NCBI RefSeq assembly: GCF_000720725.1
Contig: NZ_JOCQ01000064.1
Span: 1 to 46,598, forward strand
Reading direction: 5' to 3'
Origin: Streptomyces rimosus subsp. rimosus
GTDB lineage: Bacteria > Actinomycetota > Actinomycetes > Streptomycetales > Streptomycetaceae
DNA: 46,598 bases
Shown here in pieces: positions 15,525-23,283 of the stretch (within the stretch, counting starts at the first letter, position 1; each line of letters begins with the position of its first letter). The notes under the pieces are model-generated. The model did no database searches. It worked only from the letters and a program-made list of their open reading frames with translations, and was not told where the DNA came from. A program made the position numbers and the translations under genes.

Positions 15525-16316
15525 TCAACGCTTGTGGCGCTGGCCCTTGGCCAGCTGTTCGGTGGTCTTGTCGCCGCCGATACGGCGCTGGACTGCGGCG
15601 GACAGGCTGGGGGCGGCGCCGGCGAACAGCGCGACCATGCGCAGGCCGAGCGGGGCCACATCCACCTCGGCGAGGTTGCGCTCGATGGCTCGTACGGTTG
15701 CGCGTGCCACGTCCCGCGGGGAACGCGTGCCGATCCCGCGCGGCAGGGTGGCGCCGGAATCGACGAACATGCCGGCGTCCCTGACGAAGCCGGGGAAGAC
15801 AGTCGAGACGCCGACGTTGTGGGGGCGCATGTCCTCGCGCAAGGCGAGGGCGAAGCCGCGTAAACCGAACTTGGTGGCGTTGTAGAGGGACGCCTGACCG
15901 GACGCAGCCTTGCCGGAGAGCGAGGAGATGAAAACCAGGTGGCCGCGGCGGCGGGCGGCCATACGCTCCCCGGCCAGTTTCGCCATCACGATGGGGGCGC
16001 GGAGGTTGACGTCGAGCGCGCGGTCGATCTCGTCGATGGAGTAGTCGGTCAGCAGGCCGGTCGCGGGCAGCGCGGCGTTGGCCACGAGCACGTCGATCTC
16101 GCCCGCTGCTTCGAGCAGTTCGCCGATCGCGTCCCGGTCAGCCAGGTCGGCGGGGACGGCTCGGCCGCCCAGTTGCTCGGCCAGCGGCTTGAGCTTGTCC
16201 GTACGGCGCCCGGTGAGCACCACCTCGCCTCCGCGGGCGGCCAGGACCGTCGCCAGCGTCCGCCCTATTCCGCCGGTGGCGCCCGTCACCAACACCTTCG
16301 CGTCACGCAGATCCAT
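15525..16316 (-). CDS. Short-chain dehydrogenase/reductase
   Basis: 263 residues from ATG 16316. Cofactor loop TGATGGIGRTLA at residues 11-22; VPADLADRDA; ANAALP; and the active site FISSLSGKA with SLYNATKFGLRGFA (about 130-155). The C-terminal 40 residues contain a hydrophobic stretch (LGLRMVALFAGAAPSLSAAV), seen in members that associate with membranes or lipids. It is a stand-alone gene, separated from the serine-hydrolase gene upstream by a terminator. Substrate unknown; a 3-oxoacyl or hydroxy-lipid substrate would fit but is inference. Confidence 0.88.
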   Translation of the reverse strand: MDLRDAKVLVTGATGGIGRTLATVLAARGGEVVLTGRRTDKLKPLAEQLGGRAVPADLADRDAIGELLEAAGEIDVLVANAALPATGLLTDYSIDEIDRALDVNLRAPIVMAKLAGERMAARRRGHLVFISSLSGKAASGQASLYNATKFGLRGFALALREDMRPHNVGVSTVFPGFVRDAGMFVDSGATLPRGIGTRSPRDVARATVRAIERNLAEVDVAPLGLRMVALFAGAAPSLSAAVQRRIGGDKTTEQLAKGQRHKR

Positions 16317-16373
16317 GGCAGGAGGGTCCCATCGCTGTCATCGCCAGGACAGGGGCGGCGTGCGCCAGTTTCG

Positions 16374-16396
16374 CCGGGCGGGCGGACCCCGCCCGG
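16374..16396 (-). terminator. Hairpin after the serine hydrolase gene
   Basis: CCGGGCGGG (16374-16382) pairs perfectly with CCCGCCCGG (16388-16396) around a 5-base loop. It lies between two minus-strand genes, downstream of the hydrolase. Confidence 0.6.
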
Positions 16397-16542
16397 TGGG
16401 ACATGGAAGAGGATCCCGCCGGCAGGGAGGAGCGCCCGAGGACGGCAGCCGCCCTCTCCGTCTCCCGCTGGTGCCCCAACCCCAGGGAGCGACAACCTGG
16501 CACGTGCCATGCGGCAGCCCCTCCGACACCACGCATTGATGA

Positions 16543-17862
16543 TCAGTAATGCGGCCGCGCCATGTCGAAGGCGGGGCGCCCGGTGTACTTTCCCGGCGGC
16601 GTCGTGCCGGGCTTCTTGCCGCAGAATTCCGCCTCCGCGACGTCCTGGTAATTCTGCGCCGTCTGCCGTGTCAGCCAGTCGCCGTTGATATTGAAGGCGA
16701 GCAGGTTCCGGCCGCCCACGGTGCCGGACATATGTGTGAGGGAGCCGTGCAGGCTCCCGTCGTGGCCCCATACCGTAATCCCGCAGGACAGGTCGCGGCC
16801 CATGAGACCGAGTCCGTACCGGTCGAAGAGGGCCCCTTCCGGCAGACGTACGGAACGCAGCATGGCGCGCAGCTGCACAGGCGGCAGTAGCTGCCCGTCC
16901 AGCAGCGCGGTCAGGAAGTGTTCGAGGTCCCCGGTGGTGGACACCAGGTCGGCGGAACCGGCCCACATGGTGGTGTTGTATTCCGTCGCGTCGTGGACTG
17001 CAGCATGCGGAGCCTGCACGTAGAGCGTCGAGTACGCGACGGGGTGCGGGGCGGGCAGGGTGGGATCGGTGTTGGGGAAGAACGTCTCGCGCAGCCGCAG
17101 CGGGTGCAGAATGCGGCGCTCGATCTCGTCACGGTAGGAGTGGCCGGTGACCTCTTCGAGGATCATTCCGGCGACAAGGTAATTGGTGTTGGAATACGCC
17201 CAACCGCTGCCCGGTTCGAACAGCGGCCGGTGTCGTAGTGCGGCCCTCAGCACGTCCTCGGGAGCGAATGTGTCATAGCGGTGTTCGAGGAAGCCCGCGC
17301 CGGCATATAGCTGCCTCAACGTAGGGTCCTCGGCGAAGTTGAACAGCCCGCTGGTCTGCTGGAGCACTTGGCGTACGGAAGTCCGGCGGCCGTCGTTGCC
17401 GTTGCCGCGAATCACACCCGGCAGCCACCGTTCCACGCTGTCGTCGAGACTGAGCGCGTTCTCGGCCTCCAGTTGCAGCATGACGGTGGCAAGGAACGTT
17501 TTGATGACGCTGGCGGCACGGAAGTGGTCGGCGGCGACGCGCTTGCGGCCGGTGTCGAGATCGGCGACCCCGGCCGTACCGCTCCACGTGCCGTCCTGGT
17601 CCTGGGCGAGGGCACCCACGCCCGGCAGCCCGGCCTTCGTCACCAGCCGGTCCAGGGCCTCCTGCGTCAACTGGTGTCGGCCGGGCGGCCGATGGCCATC
17701 TTCTGCAGCCCGAGCCGGCCCCGCCAGGGCGGTTACGCCAACCGCGAGACACGCCGCCATCGTTGCGTAAGCCCGTAAACGGATACGGATACGGATACGG
17801 GCATGGGCACGGGCGTGGACATGGACGCGGCGCGCGCCGACGCGGGCGGTTCGGTTGCGCAT
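16543..17862 (-). CDS. Secreted serine hydrolase (class C beta-lactamase / DD-peptidase fold)
   Basis: 439 residues from ATG 17862, with a G-rich ribosome binding site (GGGGGGAG). A long basic N-region (about 35 residues of alternating His/Arg/Ile/Ala) precedes a hydrophobic helix and an ALAGPARAA cleavage site near residue 53. The penicillin-recognising motifs are all present: Ser118-V-I-Lys121, Tyr223-Ser-Asn225 in WAYSNTNY, and His367-Asp-Gly369 in WGHDGSLHG. It should be a D-alanyl-D-alanine carboxypeptidase-like or esterase-like enzyme outside the cell. No link to antibiotic resistance is visible. The N-region is encoded by a hexamer repeat (17781-17828). Confidence 0.88.
   Translation of the reverse strand: MRNRTARVGARRVHVHARAHARIRIRIRLRAYATMAACLAVGVTALAGPARAAEDGHRPPGRHQLTQEALDRLVTKAGLPGVGALAQDQDGTWSGTAGVADLDTGRKRVAADHFRAASVIKTFLATVMLQLEAENALSLDDSVERWLPGVIRGNGNDGRRTSVRQVLQQTSGLFNFAEDPTLRQLYAGAGFLEHRYDTFAPEDVLRAALRHRPLFEPGSGWAYSNTNYLVAGMILEEVTGHSYRDEIERRILHPLRLRETFFPNTDPTLPAPHPVAYSTLYVQAPHAAVHDATEYNTTMWAGSADLVSTTGDLEHFLTALLDGQLLPPVQLRAMLRSVRLPEGALFDRYGLGLMGRDLSCGITVWGHDGSLHGSLTHMSGTVGGRNLLAFNINGDWLTRQTAQNYQDVAEAEFCGKKPGTTPPGKYTGRPAFDMARPHY
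17781..17828 (-). repeat. Hexanucleotide repeat in a signal-peptide N-region
   Basis: Three exact GGATAC units (17781-17798) are followed by GGGCAT, GGGCAC, GGGCGT, GGACAT and GGACGC. On the coding strand this gives alternating Arg-Ile, then His/Arg-Ala and Val-His dipeptides. In-frame copy changes would lengthen or shorten the positively charged part of the signal peptide. Confidence 0.75.
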
Positions 17863-18065
17863 ACGCGATCTCCCCCCAACTGCGCGCGGCGCGCGGCGGA
17901 AGGCGTCACCTTTTCCACCACACAGGCTGCGCGTGGCTCAGCGAGCAACAGTCGGCCGAGCATAATCGCTGCCCGAGTATGCGGCTTGAGTAGCGGTGGA
18001 TGATGCGGGGAACGTGCGGTGATCGGCGATTTCAGTGACTCGTCAGGTTGGTGGGTGGGGGCAGA

Positions 18066-18117
18066 TTCCGGTTACCGCTTCTGGCTACAGCTTCTAGTCG
18101 TCCCTTCTGGTTACCGC
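18066..18117 (+). repeat. Tandem repeat, 4 x 13 bp
   Basis: Units begin at 18066, 18079, 18092 and 18105. The first, second and fourth share TTCYGGYTACMGC; the third is diverged. The array ends 24 bases before the start codon of the next gene, so it lies in the promoter or leader region. Confidence 0.65.
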
Positions 18118-18141
18118 CCCCAGCTGGCAGACTCCTCGATC

Positions 18142-18678
18142 ATGGCGAACAGCGGACTGTGGGTGGGCGTCCTCACGGCGTTCACCGCACTCGGAGCCAG
18201 CTACATCACCGCGCGGGCGACCTCGCGCGCGGCGCTGGCCCAAGCCCGAACGACCACGGTGGCGGAAGCCCTTCGCGAGCAGCGCGACCGACGCCGGTCC
18301 ACCTATCGGGAGATGATGCACTGCGCACACGCCTTCTCCGAAGTCACGTGGCAGATCGACGACGTAGACGCGGCGCCTGACCGTGGAACCAAGGACCGGC
18401 TCCTGACGGAGATGTACGAGCGCATCGGCCCGGCCATCGGAAACATGAACAAGGCAACCCACGAGGTACGGCTCGACGGCCCGGCCGAGGTTTCCGCCGC
18501 GGCGGAGCAGGTGCGACAGATGGCGCGACGCGTACAGCCGCTGCTCAAGGCGCTCATCGGTGCGGAAGATCCTGGGCCGAGGCACGACTACGATGCCGCG
18601 TACCTGGAATTCCGGGACGCTCACGTCGCGTTCATCGGTTTGGCAAGGCGGGCGCTGGAGGTTGCGGATGGTGGATAA
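18142..18678 (+). CDS. Membrane-anchored coiled-coil hypothetical protein
   Basis: 178 residues from ATG 18142; the open frame extends to 18019, but that part is coded by the 13-bp repeats. Residues 4-22 (GLWVGVLTAFTALGASYIT) form one membrane helix, followed by a long charged helix (ARTTTVAEALREQRDRRRSTYREMM) and further helices with heptad patterns. This is the usual form of a class of short Streptomyces proteins of unknown function with an N-terminal anchor and cytoplasmic helical bundle. The TAA stop is also the first codon of a 26-bp tandem repeat. Confidence 0.7.
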   Translation: MANSGLWVGVLTAFTALGASYITARATSRAALAQARTTTVAEALREQRDRRRSTYREMMHCAHAFSEVTWQIDDVDAAPDRGTKDRLLTEMYERIGPAIGNMNKATHEVRLDGPAEVSAAAEQVRQMARRVQPLLKALIGAEDPGPRHDYDAAYLEFRDAHVAFIGLARRALEVADGG

Positions 18679-18750
18679 CGGCAGTCATGGAGAATGAAGG
18701 GTAACGGTGGTCATGGCGAATGAGAGGTAACGCTGGTCATAGCGGAGCTT
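18676..18750 (+). repeat. Tandem repeat, 3 x 26 bp, starting at a stop codon
   Basis: Units start at 18676, 18702 and 18728, each with TAACGSYRGTCATRG. The first three bases of unit 1 are the TAA stop of the preceding gene; the third unit is shortened and diverged. Each unit offers an in-frame-like TAA and a CAT/ATG pair. Confidence 0.75.
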
Positions 18751-18872
18751 CGACGCCTGTGAAGAGCGGTACCCCGATCGGCTGCATCTGGTGAATGCGA
18801 AGTGGCCGCTGACACGTGCTTCCACACTTCCACGTGTCAGTGCTGCCCGCTTCCGTTCCTTTACGCCCGTTG

Positions 18873-19448
18873 TCAGCCGTGCCGACGGAGATCCAACATG
18901 TAGAAAACCTTGTCGAAGCGCCGTTCGCCGACGGCGACGAAGTCGGGCAGCCGGCCGTATTCGGTGAAACCCAGCGACCGGTAGAGGCGCAGAGCATGGT
19001 CGTTGTCGCCCCGGGCGTCCAGGGTGAGGACTTCGACACCCGCCCGCCGGGCATCACCGACCAAGGCAGCGGACAGCGCCCGGCCAACGCCGCACCCGTG
19101 CGCGGCGGCATCCACCGCGAGCTTCTCCAGGTCGGCGTGCGGCCGGTGGGTAGGCCGGGCATAACGCAGCCAGTACCCCAGCCCGACCAGCCGGCGGTCG
19201 ACGTAAGCGGCACGCAGGGCTCCATCCCCGGCCTGCACCGCACGGAAGACGCTGCCGAACAGTTCCGCCACCTCGTGGCGTGAAGGCGGTTCGACCCAGC
19301 CGAGCGCAGCACCTCCGCGTACCAGGTCCGCCAGAATCCGATGGGCCGCCTCCGCGAACCCGGCTTCGAGGCCGGGATCGGACATCAGCTCCGTCCCATC
19401 CAGGACGACCGGCTCAGCGGCCCCCTTGCCGGTCATAACCGAATTCAT
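18873..19448 (-). CDS. GNAT-family N-acetyltransferase
   Basis: 191 residues from ATG 19448. N-terminal helix pair, central strands (GALRAAYVDRRLVGLGYWLRY), then the acetyl-CoA loop: DLEKLAVDAAAHGCGVGRALSAALV (about 107-131) with the R/Q-x-x-G-x-G/A pattern in HGCGVG, and the late LTLDARGDNDHALRLYRSLGFTEYGRLP typical of the fold. The C-terminus (RRFDKVFYMLDLR) closes the sheet. It transfers acetyl from acetyl-CoA to an unknown amine; in this family small antibiotics and amino acids are common substrates. It is divergent from the IMPase-like gene with a 129-base gap. Confidence 0.88.
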   Translation of the reverse strand: MNSVMTGKGAAEPVVLDGTELMSDPGLEAGFAEAAHRILADLVRGGAALGWVEPPSRHEVAELFGSVFRAVQAGDGALRAAYVDRRLVGLGYWLRYARPTHRPHADLEKLAVDAAAHGCGVGRALSAALVGDARRAGVEVLTLDARGDNDHALRLYRSLGFTEYGRLPDFVAVGERRFDKVFYMLDLRRHG

Positions 19449-19577
19449 GATCGGAAGCCTATCCGGCCGCCCGTGCGCCGGCCGAGCACCGTCACCGGCT
19501 ACTCACGCCGGGATGCCCAGCGCTCTGGCCGGAAAGATCCGCCGGGTCGGCAGCCTGGCCTCGCTAGGCTGCACGGC

Positions 19578-20275
19578 ATGATCGACTCGTACATGAGCTC
19601 CGACGCTGCAGTCGCGATAGCCGGGGCGCGGGCCGGCGCGGACGTGGTCCGCGAGATGTATGGCCGGCGGCTCAACCGTATCGACAAGGGCGCCGGGGAC
19701 TTCGCCACCACCGCCGATGTGGAGGCCGAGAAGGCGATCCTCGGTGTCATCCGTGCCGCACGGCCCGATGACGCGGTGCTCGGAGAGGAAGGCGGACAGC
19801 AGGGAGCCGCCGGCGCTGTGCGCCAGTGGTTGGTGGATCCCCTGTGCGGCACGCTGAACTACGCGGTCGGCAACATGCTGGTGGCCGTCAACGTGGCGCT
19901 GCGGGACGGGGCGGCGGCGGTGGCCGACCCGTTCACGGGCGAGATCTTCTGCACCGACGGGAAGACCGCCCGGGTATGGCACGACGGGGCCGACGACGCG
20001 CTGCTGACCCCCACGCCGAACGCTTCCGGCCGCGCATCGTCTCCACGTCCCTGGCGCTGGCCTGGGTCGCTGCCGGCAAGCGCGCCGCGTATGTCACCGA
20101 CGGCGGCGACCTGTCCAGCAGTGTGCATTTCGCCGCCGGCATCGCTTTGTGCCGGGCTGCCGGCTGCGTCGTCACCGGGATCGACGGTACCCCGATCGAT
20201 GAGGGGGGACGTGGGCTTGTGGCCGCCGCCGATGACGATACCCACGGGCTGCTGATATCGATGCTGCGAAGCTAA
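19578..20275 (+). pseudogene. Inositol-monophosphatase-like gene with deletion and frameshift
   Basis: From ATG 19578 the frame encodes the N-terminal IMPase half: DFATTADVEAEKAIL, LGEEGG and WLVDPLCGTLNYAVGN. The canonical D-P-L-D-G-T has Cys in place of the second Asp, which I have also seen in actinomycete relatives. Around 20010-20016 the protein jumps from LLTPTP in this frame to ERFRPRIVSTSLALAWVAAG in the +1-shifted frame, which runs to 20275 with YVTDGG, SVHFAAGIALCRAAGC and GLVAAADDDTH. About 25 residues that normally lie between these blocks are missing. A sequencing error could explain the shift but not the missing residues. Confidence 0.7.
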
Positions 20276-20449
20276 GGCTGAAGCCGGAGCCGAGCCGAAG
20301 CCGAGTCGAAGCTGAAGCCGGAACTGAGGTTGCTGCCGGCTGCAAGGTTCCCGGCCAGGCGGTGTGTGTACCCATGGCATTCGGCGGCCGGACCCGCCCG
20401 AGCATCGAGCACCTCGACCCCCGAGAGCTCTGCGCTGGGAGTAATTCCG

Positions 20450-20479
20450 TTGTGGTACCCGAAGTTACGTCCATAAGGT
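20450..20479 (+). promoter_or_regulatory. Candidate promoter of the YqeY-like gene
   Basis: TTGTGG (20450-20455) and TAAGGT (20474-20479) are 18 bases apart, and ATG 20487 follows seven bases later with no ribosome binding site, which suggests a leaderless transcript. Upstream, 20276-20328 is a degenerate GAAGCC/GAGCC repeat. Confidence 0.4.
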
Positions 20480-20486
20480 CACCGTC

Positions 20487-20849
20487 ATGTCCTTGCGTCC
20501 TCGAATGCGTCAAGCCCTGCGGGAAGCCATGAGCGCCCGTGACAAGACCGCGGTGAGCGCTCTGCGCTCGACGCTTGCCGCACTGGACAATGCCGAGGCG
20601 GTGCCTACGGAATCGTCCGAGCCGCGCGGCTTGGCTCTTGAGCAGTTGCCGGTCGGGGTCGGCGCCACCGAAGTGGCGCGGCGTGAGCTCAGTGAGCGTC
20701 GAGTCGTGGACATCGTGCGGTCGGAAATTGATGAACGACTCGCGGCCGCGGTGCAGTTGACGTCCCCCGCGCATGCCGCTCGGGCGACGCAGCTGCGCGA
20801 GGAGGCTGCCGTACTGCTTCGGCTTCTCGACGGTGCCGACGCGGCTTAG
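20487..20849 (+). CDS. GatB/YqeY-domain protein
   Basis: 120 residues from ATG 20487. The N-terminus RMRQALREAMSARDKTAVSALRSTLAALDNAEAV is typical of the YqeY helical domain related to the tail of the GatB amidotransferase subunit. The rest (ATEVARRELSERRVVDIVRSEI, then ATQLREEAAVLLRLLDGADA) completes two three-helix bundles. Members may assist transamidation or tRNA binding, but the role in bacteria is unsettled. It is shorter than the usual 150 residues. It runs towards the MFS gene and ends 38 bases from it. Confidence 0.75.
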   Translation: MSLRPRMRQALREAMSARDKTAVSALRSTLAALDNAEAVPTESSEPRGLALEQLPVGVGATEVARRELSERRVVDIVRSEIDERLAAAVQLTSPAHAARATQLREEAAVLLRLLDGADAA

Positions 20850-20887
20850 CGCCGCCGCCTCGTGATGGAGCCCGACATTGGGCCTGA

Positions 20888-22369
20888 CTACGCGGCGCCC
20901 CGCGGCAGGGTGCCGTCCCCAGAGGGGCCGTCCCCAGAGGGGCCGTCCTCGGGCGCGCTGCCCTTGTTCATGCTGCCGTTCGGCATGCTGTCCCTCGAAG
21001 AAGGAACCCGGCCCACAGGCCCAGGCCGCTCACCCGCCAAGTTGACGACGCCCGGCATCCCCGTACGACGGGTCGTCGCCCACAGAATCAGGGCGGCGAG
21101 GCTGAATGACGCCCCGAGGGCTGTCACGGCCGGCCAGCCCGCTGCCGCGTAGGCGAGGGAGGAGCCGAGGGCGCCGAGGCTGCTGCCCGCCGAATAGAAG
21201 ACCATGTAGCCGCCGATGATCCTGCTGCCCGCGTCGGGTCGGACGGCATGGATCAGGGTCTGGTTGGTTACGTGGACGGCCTGCACGGCGAAGTCCAGCA
21301 GGACGACGCCGATCGCCAGCGCCCACAGCGATTGCCGGGTCAGGGCGATCGGGAGCCAGGACAGCGCCAGCACGGCGAGGCCGACGCCCGTCGTACGCTG
21401 GGCGAACCCCCGGTCGTTCCAGCGCCCGGCCACTCCGGCAGCCACGGCCCCGGCCGCCCCGGCGAGCCCGAATGCGCCGATCGCGGTGTGCGACAGCGAC
21501 CACGGCGGACTGCTCAGGGGCTGCGCCATGCCGCTCCACAGTGTGCTGAAGGCCGCGAACACCAGCAGGGCGAGCGCGCCCCGGATCCGCAGCAGCGGGT
21601 GGCGGGCGAACAGGGTGACGGTCGAGGTCACCAGCCGTCCGTACGACGCCACCGGCCGTCCGTGCGATGCCACCAGCCGTCCATACGACGCCTCCCGCAC
21701 CCCGGCGGACGGCGCGCCCGGGGGCAGGCCGCGACGCACCCGGGGCAGCACACGATGTAGCAACAAGACGAGAATGGCGATGACACCAGCGGCCGCCAGA
21801 TAGACGGCCCGCCAGCCGGCCAGGTCGGCGAGGACGCCGGCGGCGGCGCGGGCCAGCAGGATCCCGGTGACGATACCGCCGGTGACCGTACCGACGGCCC
21901 GCCCGCGCCGGGCGGGCGGGGCCAGGGCGGCAGCCGCCGCGACCATCGTCTGGGCGACTACGGCGAGCAGCCCGACCACGGCGAGTGCCCCGAGCAGCGC
22001 CGCCACGCCCGGCGCCAGCCCGGCGGCCAGCAGCGCGAGTGCCAGCAGCCCGAGCTGACCGGTGACCAGCCGTCGGGTGTCGAGCAGGTCGCCGAGCGGC
22101 ACGAGCGTCAGCAGGCCGACCGCGTAACCGAGTTGAGTCACGGTGACGATCGCGCCGAGCAGCCCGGCGCCGAGCGCGAACCGCTCGCCCAGAGTCACCA
22201 GCAGGGGTTGGGCGAAGTAGACAGTGGCCACGGAGCTGCCGCAGGCGACGGCAAGCAGGGGCATGAGCCGGGCGGGCGGCGAAGCGTCCGACGGTAACGC
22301 CGCGGCATGCGCCTCAGGGGCGCCGGTCCCGCCGCACCCACCGACCGCACCGGAGCACTGAATCGCCAT
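20888..22369 (-). CDS. MFS transporter (DHA1-like efflux permease)
   Basis: 493 residues from ATG 22369, with GGAAGG upstream; the frame is open further upstream but that part overlaps the divergent regulator. Twelve hydrophobic segments are visible, with PLGDLLDTRRLVTGQ after TM2 (motif A position), RGRAVGTVTGGIVTGILLAR (motif C-like, TM5) and a cytoplasmic loop between TM6 and TM7. That loop contains three near-identical 7-residue repeats (SYGRLVA / SHGRPVA / SYGRLVT). The polar C-tail has PSGDG repeats. Likely a proton-driven exporter of small hydrophobic compounds. The divergent HxlR gene and the long inverted repeat between them suggest inducible export. Confidence 0.9.
   Translation of the reverse strand: MAIQCSGAVGGCGGTGAPEAHAAALPSDASPPARLMPLLAVACGSSVATVYFAQPLLVTLGERFALGAGLLGAIVTVTQLGYAVGLLTLVPLGDLLDTRRLVTGQLGLLALALLAAGLAPGVAALLGALAVVGLLAVVAQTMVAAAAALAPPARRGRAVGTVTGGIVTGILLARAAAGVLADLAGWRAVYLAAAGVIAILVLLLHRVLPRVRRGLPPGAPSAGVREASYGRLVASHGRPVASYGRLVTSTVTLFARHPLLRIRGALALLVFAAFSTLWSGMAQPLSSPPWSLSHTAIGAFGLAGAAGAVAAGVAGRWNDRGFAQRTTGVGLAVLALSWLPIALTRQSLWALAIGVVLLDFAVQAVHVTNQTLIHAVRPDAGSRIIGGYMVFYSAGSSLGALGSSLAYAAAGWPAVTALGASFSLAALILWATTRRTGMPGVVNLAGERPGPVGRVPSSRDSMPNGSMNKGSAPEDGPSGDGPSGDGTLPRGAA
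20913..20942 (-). repeat. Tandem 15-bp repeat in the MFS C-tail
   Basis: CCGTCCCCAGAGGGG is present twice in exact copies (20913-20927 and 20928-20942), with a partial third copy after it. On the coding strand it gives Gly-Pro-Ser-Gly-Asp repeats. Confidence 0.75.
21630..21692 (-). repeat. Tandem repeat, 3 x 21 bp, in the MFS central loop
   Basis: Units 21630-21650, 21651-21671 and 21672-21692 match ACCRGCCGTCCRTRCGAYGCC. The period is a multiple of three, so each copy adds seven residues to the cytoplasmic loop between TM6 and TM7 without breaking the frame. Confidence 0.8.
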
Positions 22370-22404
22370 ATCGACACACCTTCCGCTCGTTCCGCGCATT
22401 GCAT

Positions 22405-22471
22405 CTGGTTGCAACTTGCCACCTGGCTGCCTGGGCGACAGTAGCCATGCAAGGTGGCATGTTGCAACCAG
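22405..22471. promoter_or_regulatory. Long inverted repeat, probable HxlR operator
   Basis: A 20-base arm (22405-22424, CTGGTTGCAACTTGCCACCT) is repeated in inverse orientation at 22452-22471 with a single mismatch, separated by 27 bases. It fills the 169-base space between the divergent MFS and HxlR starts. Each arm itself contains TTGCAA. Two regulator dimers bound to the arms could loop the DNA between them and control both genes. Confidence 0.7.
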
Positions 22472-22538
22472 CTGTGAAAGAGTTCGGGGAGCCAATCCCT
22501 GGAGTGCGCCATGGAATTGGAAGCGAGAGGAGCCACGC

Positions 22539-23000
22539 ATGGTCGCCCGCACGCGTTTCGACGCCGATCCCTGTCCCGTTGCCCGGTCGGTGAACGCCAT
22601 CGGTGACTGGTGGTCGCTGCTGATCGTGCGGGACGCCTTCGACGGCAGCCGCCGCTTCGGCGAGTTCCAGCGCAGCCTCGGCATCGCCAAGAACATCCTG
22701 GCGGCACGGCTGCGCGCCCTGGAGAAGGCCGGGGTACTACGAGGCGCACCCGCACCGGACGGCGGCTCCCACCGCGAGTACCTCCTCACCGACAAGGGCC
22801 GCGCCTTGTTCCCGGTGATCGTCGCCCTGCGCCAGTGGGGCGAGGAACGGTGCTTCACCCCTGGCGAGAACCACTCCCGCCTGCTGGACCGCCGGACCGG
22901 CAGCCCGTTGCGGCGTCTGCAGATCCGGGCGGCGGACGGGCAGTTGGTGGAGCCGGAGGACACAGTCGTGGAAAAGGTGGTACGGGAGACAGACGGTTGA
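22539..23000 (+). CDS. HxlR-family winged-helix regulator
   Basis: 153 residues from ATG 22539, with GAGAGGAG upstream. The HxlR pattern is complete: a near-N-terminal Cys (DADPCPVARSVNAIGDWWSLLIVRDAFDG), recognition helix region RRFGEFQRSLGIAKNILAARLRALEKAGVL, wing HREYLLTDKGRALFPVIVALRQWGEER. The Cys11 after Pro-Asp is the position used for thiol sensing in several members. It is divergent from the MFS gene, which is the likely target, through the inverted repeat 22405-22471. Confidence 0.9.
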   Translation: MVARTRFDADPCPVARSVNAIGDWWSLLIVRDAFDGSRRFGEFQRSLGIAKNILAARLRALEKAGVLRGAPAPDGGSHREYLLTDKGRALFPVIVALRQWGEERCFTPGENHSRLLDRRTGSPLRRLQIRAADGQLVEPEDTVVEKVVRETDG

Positions 23001-23283
23001 GACGGACGGCACCGCATGTCCCCGTACGGCATCGCACGCCCCCGTACGGCAGGCCCCCGTACAACTTGACGCCTGAGCAGGGCGAGAAGGCTGCCGCGCG
23101 GACGTACTTGCAGTCGCCCATGGCGTTCAAAAAGTACGGTCAGCCGTCTCGCGCCCTGCCACAAGGGCACCGCGGGTAACCCTTCGTACCGTCAGTTGGC
23201 CCGTTTGCTTCTATCACATGTCATGGTGCAGTTGGTGAGATCGGCTGTCCGCTTCAGGACACCGACATGAAGGAGTACCTTCC

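Noticed and set aside
22370..23170. N-terminal extension of the MFS frame across the HxlR gene
   Set aside because: The extension has no membrane helices and overlaps a well-supported divergent regulator and its operator; ATG 22369 with GGAAGG is a better start.
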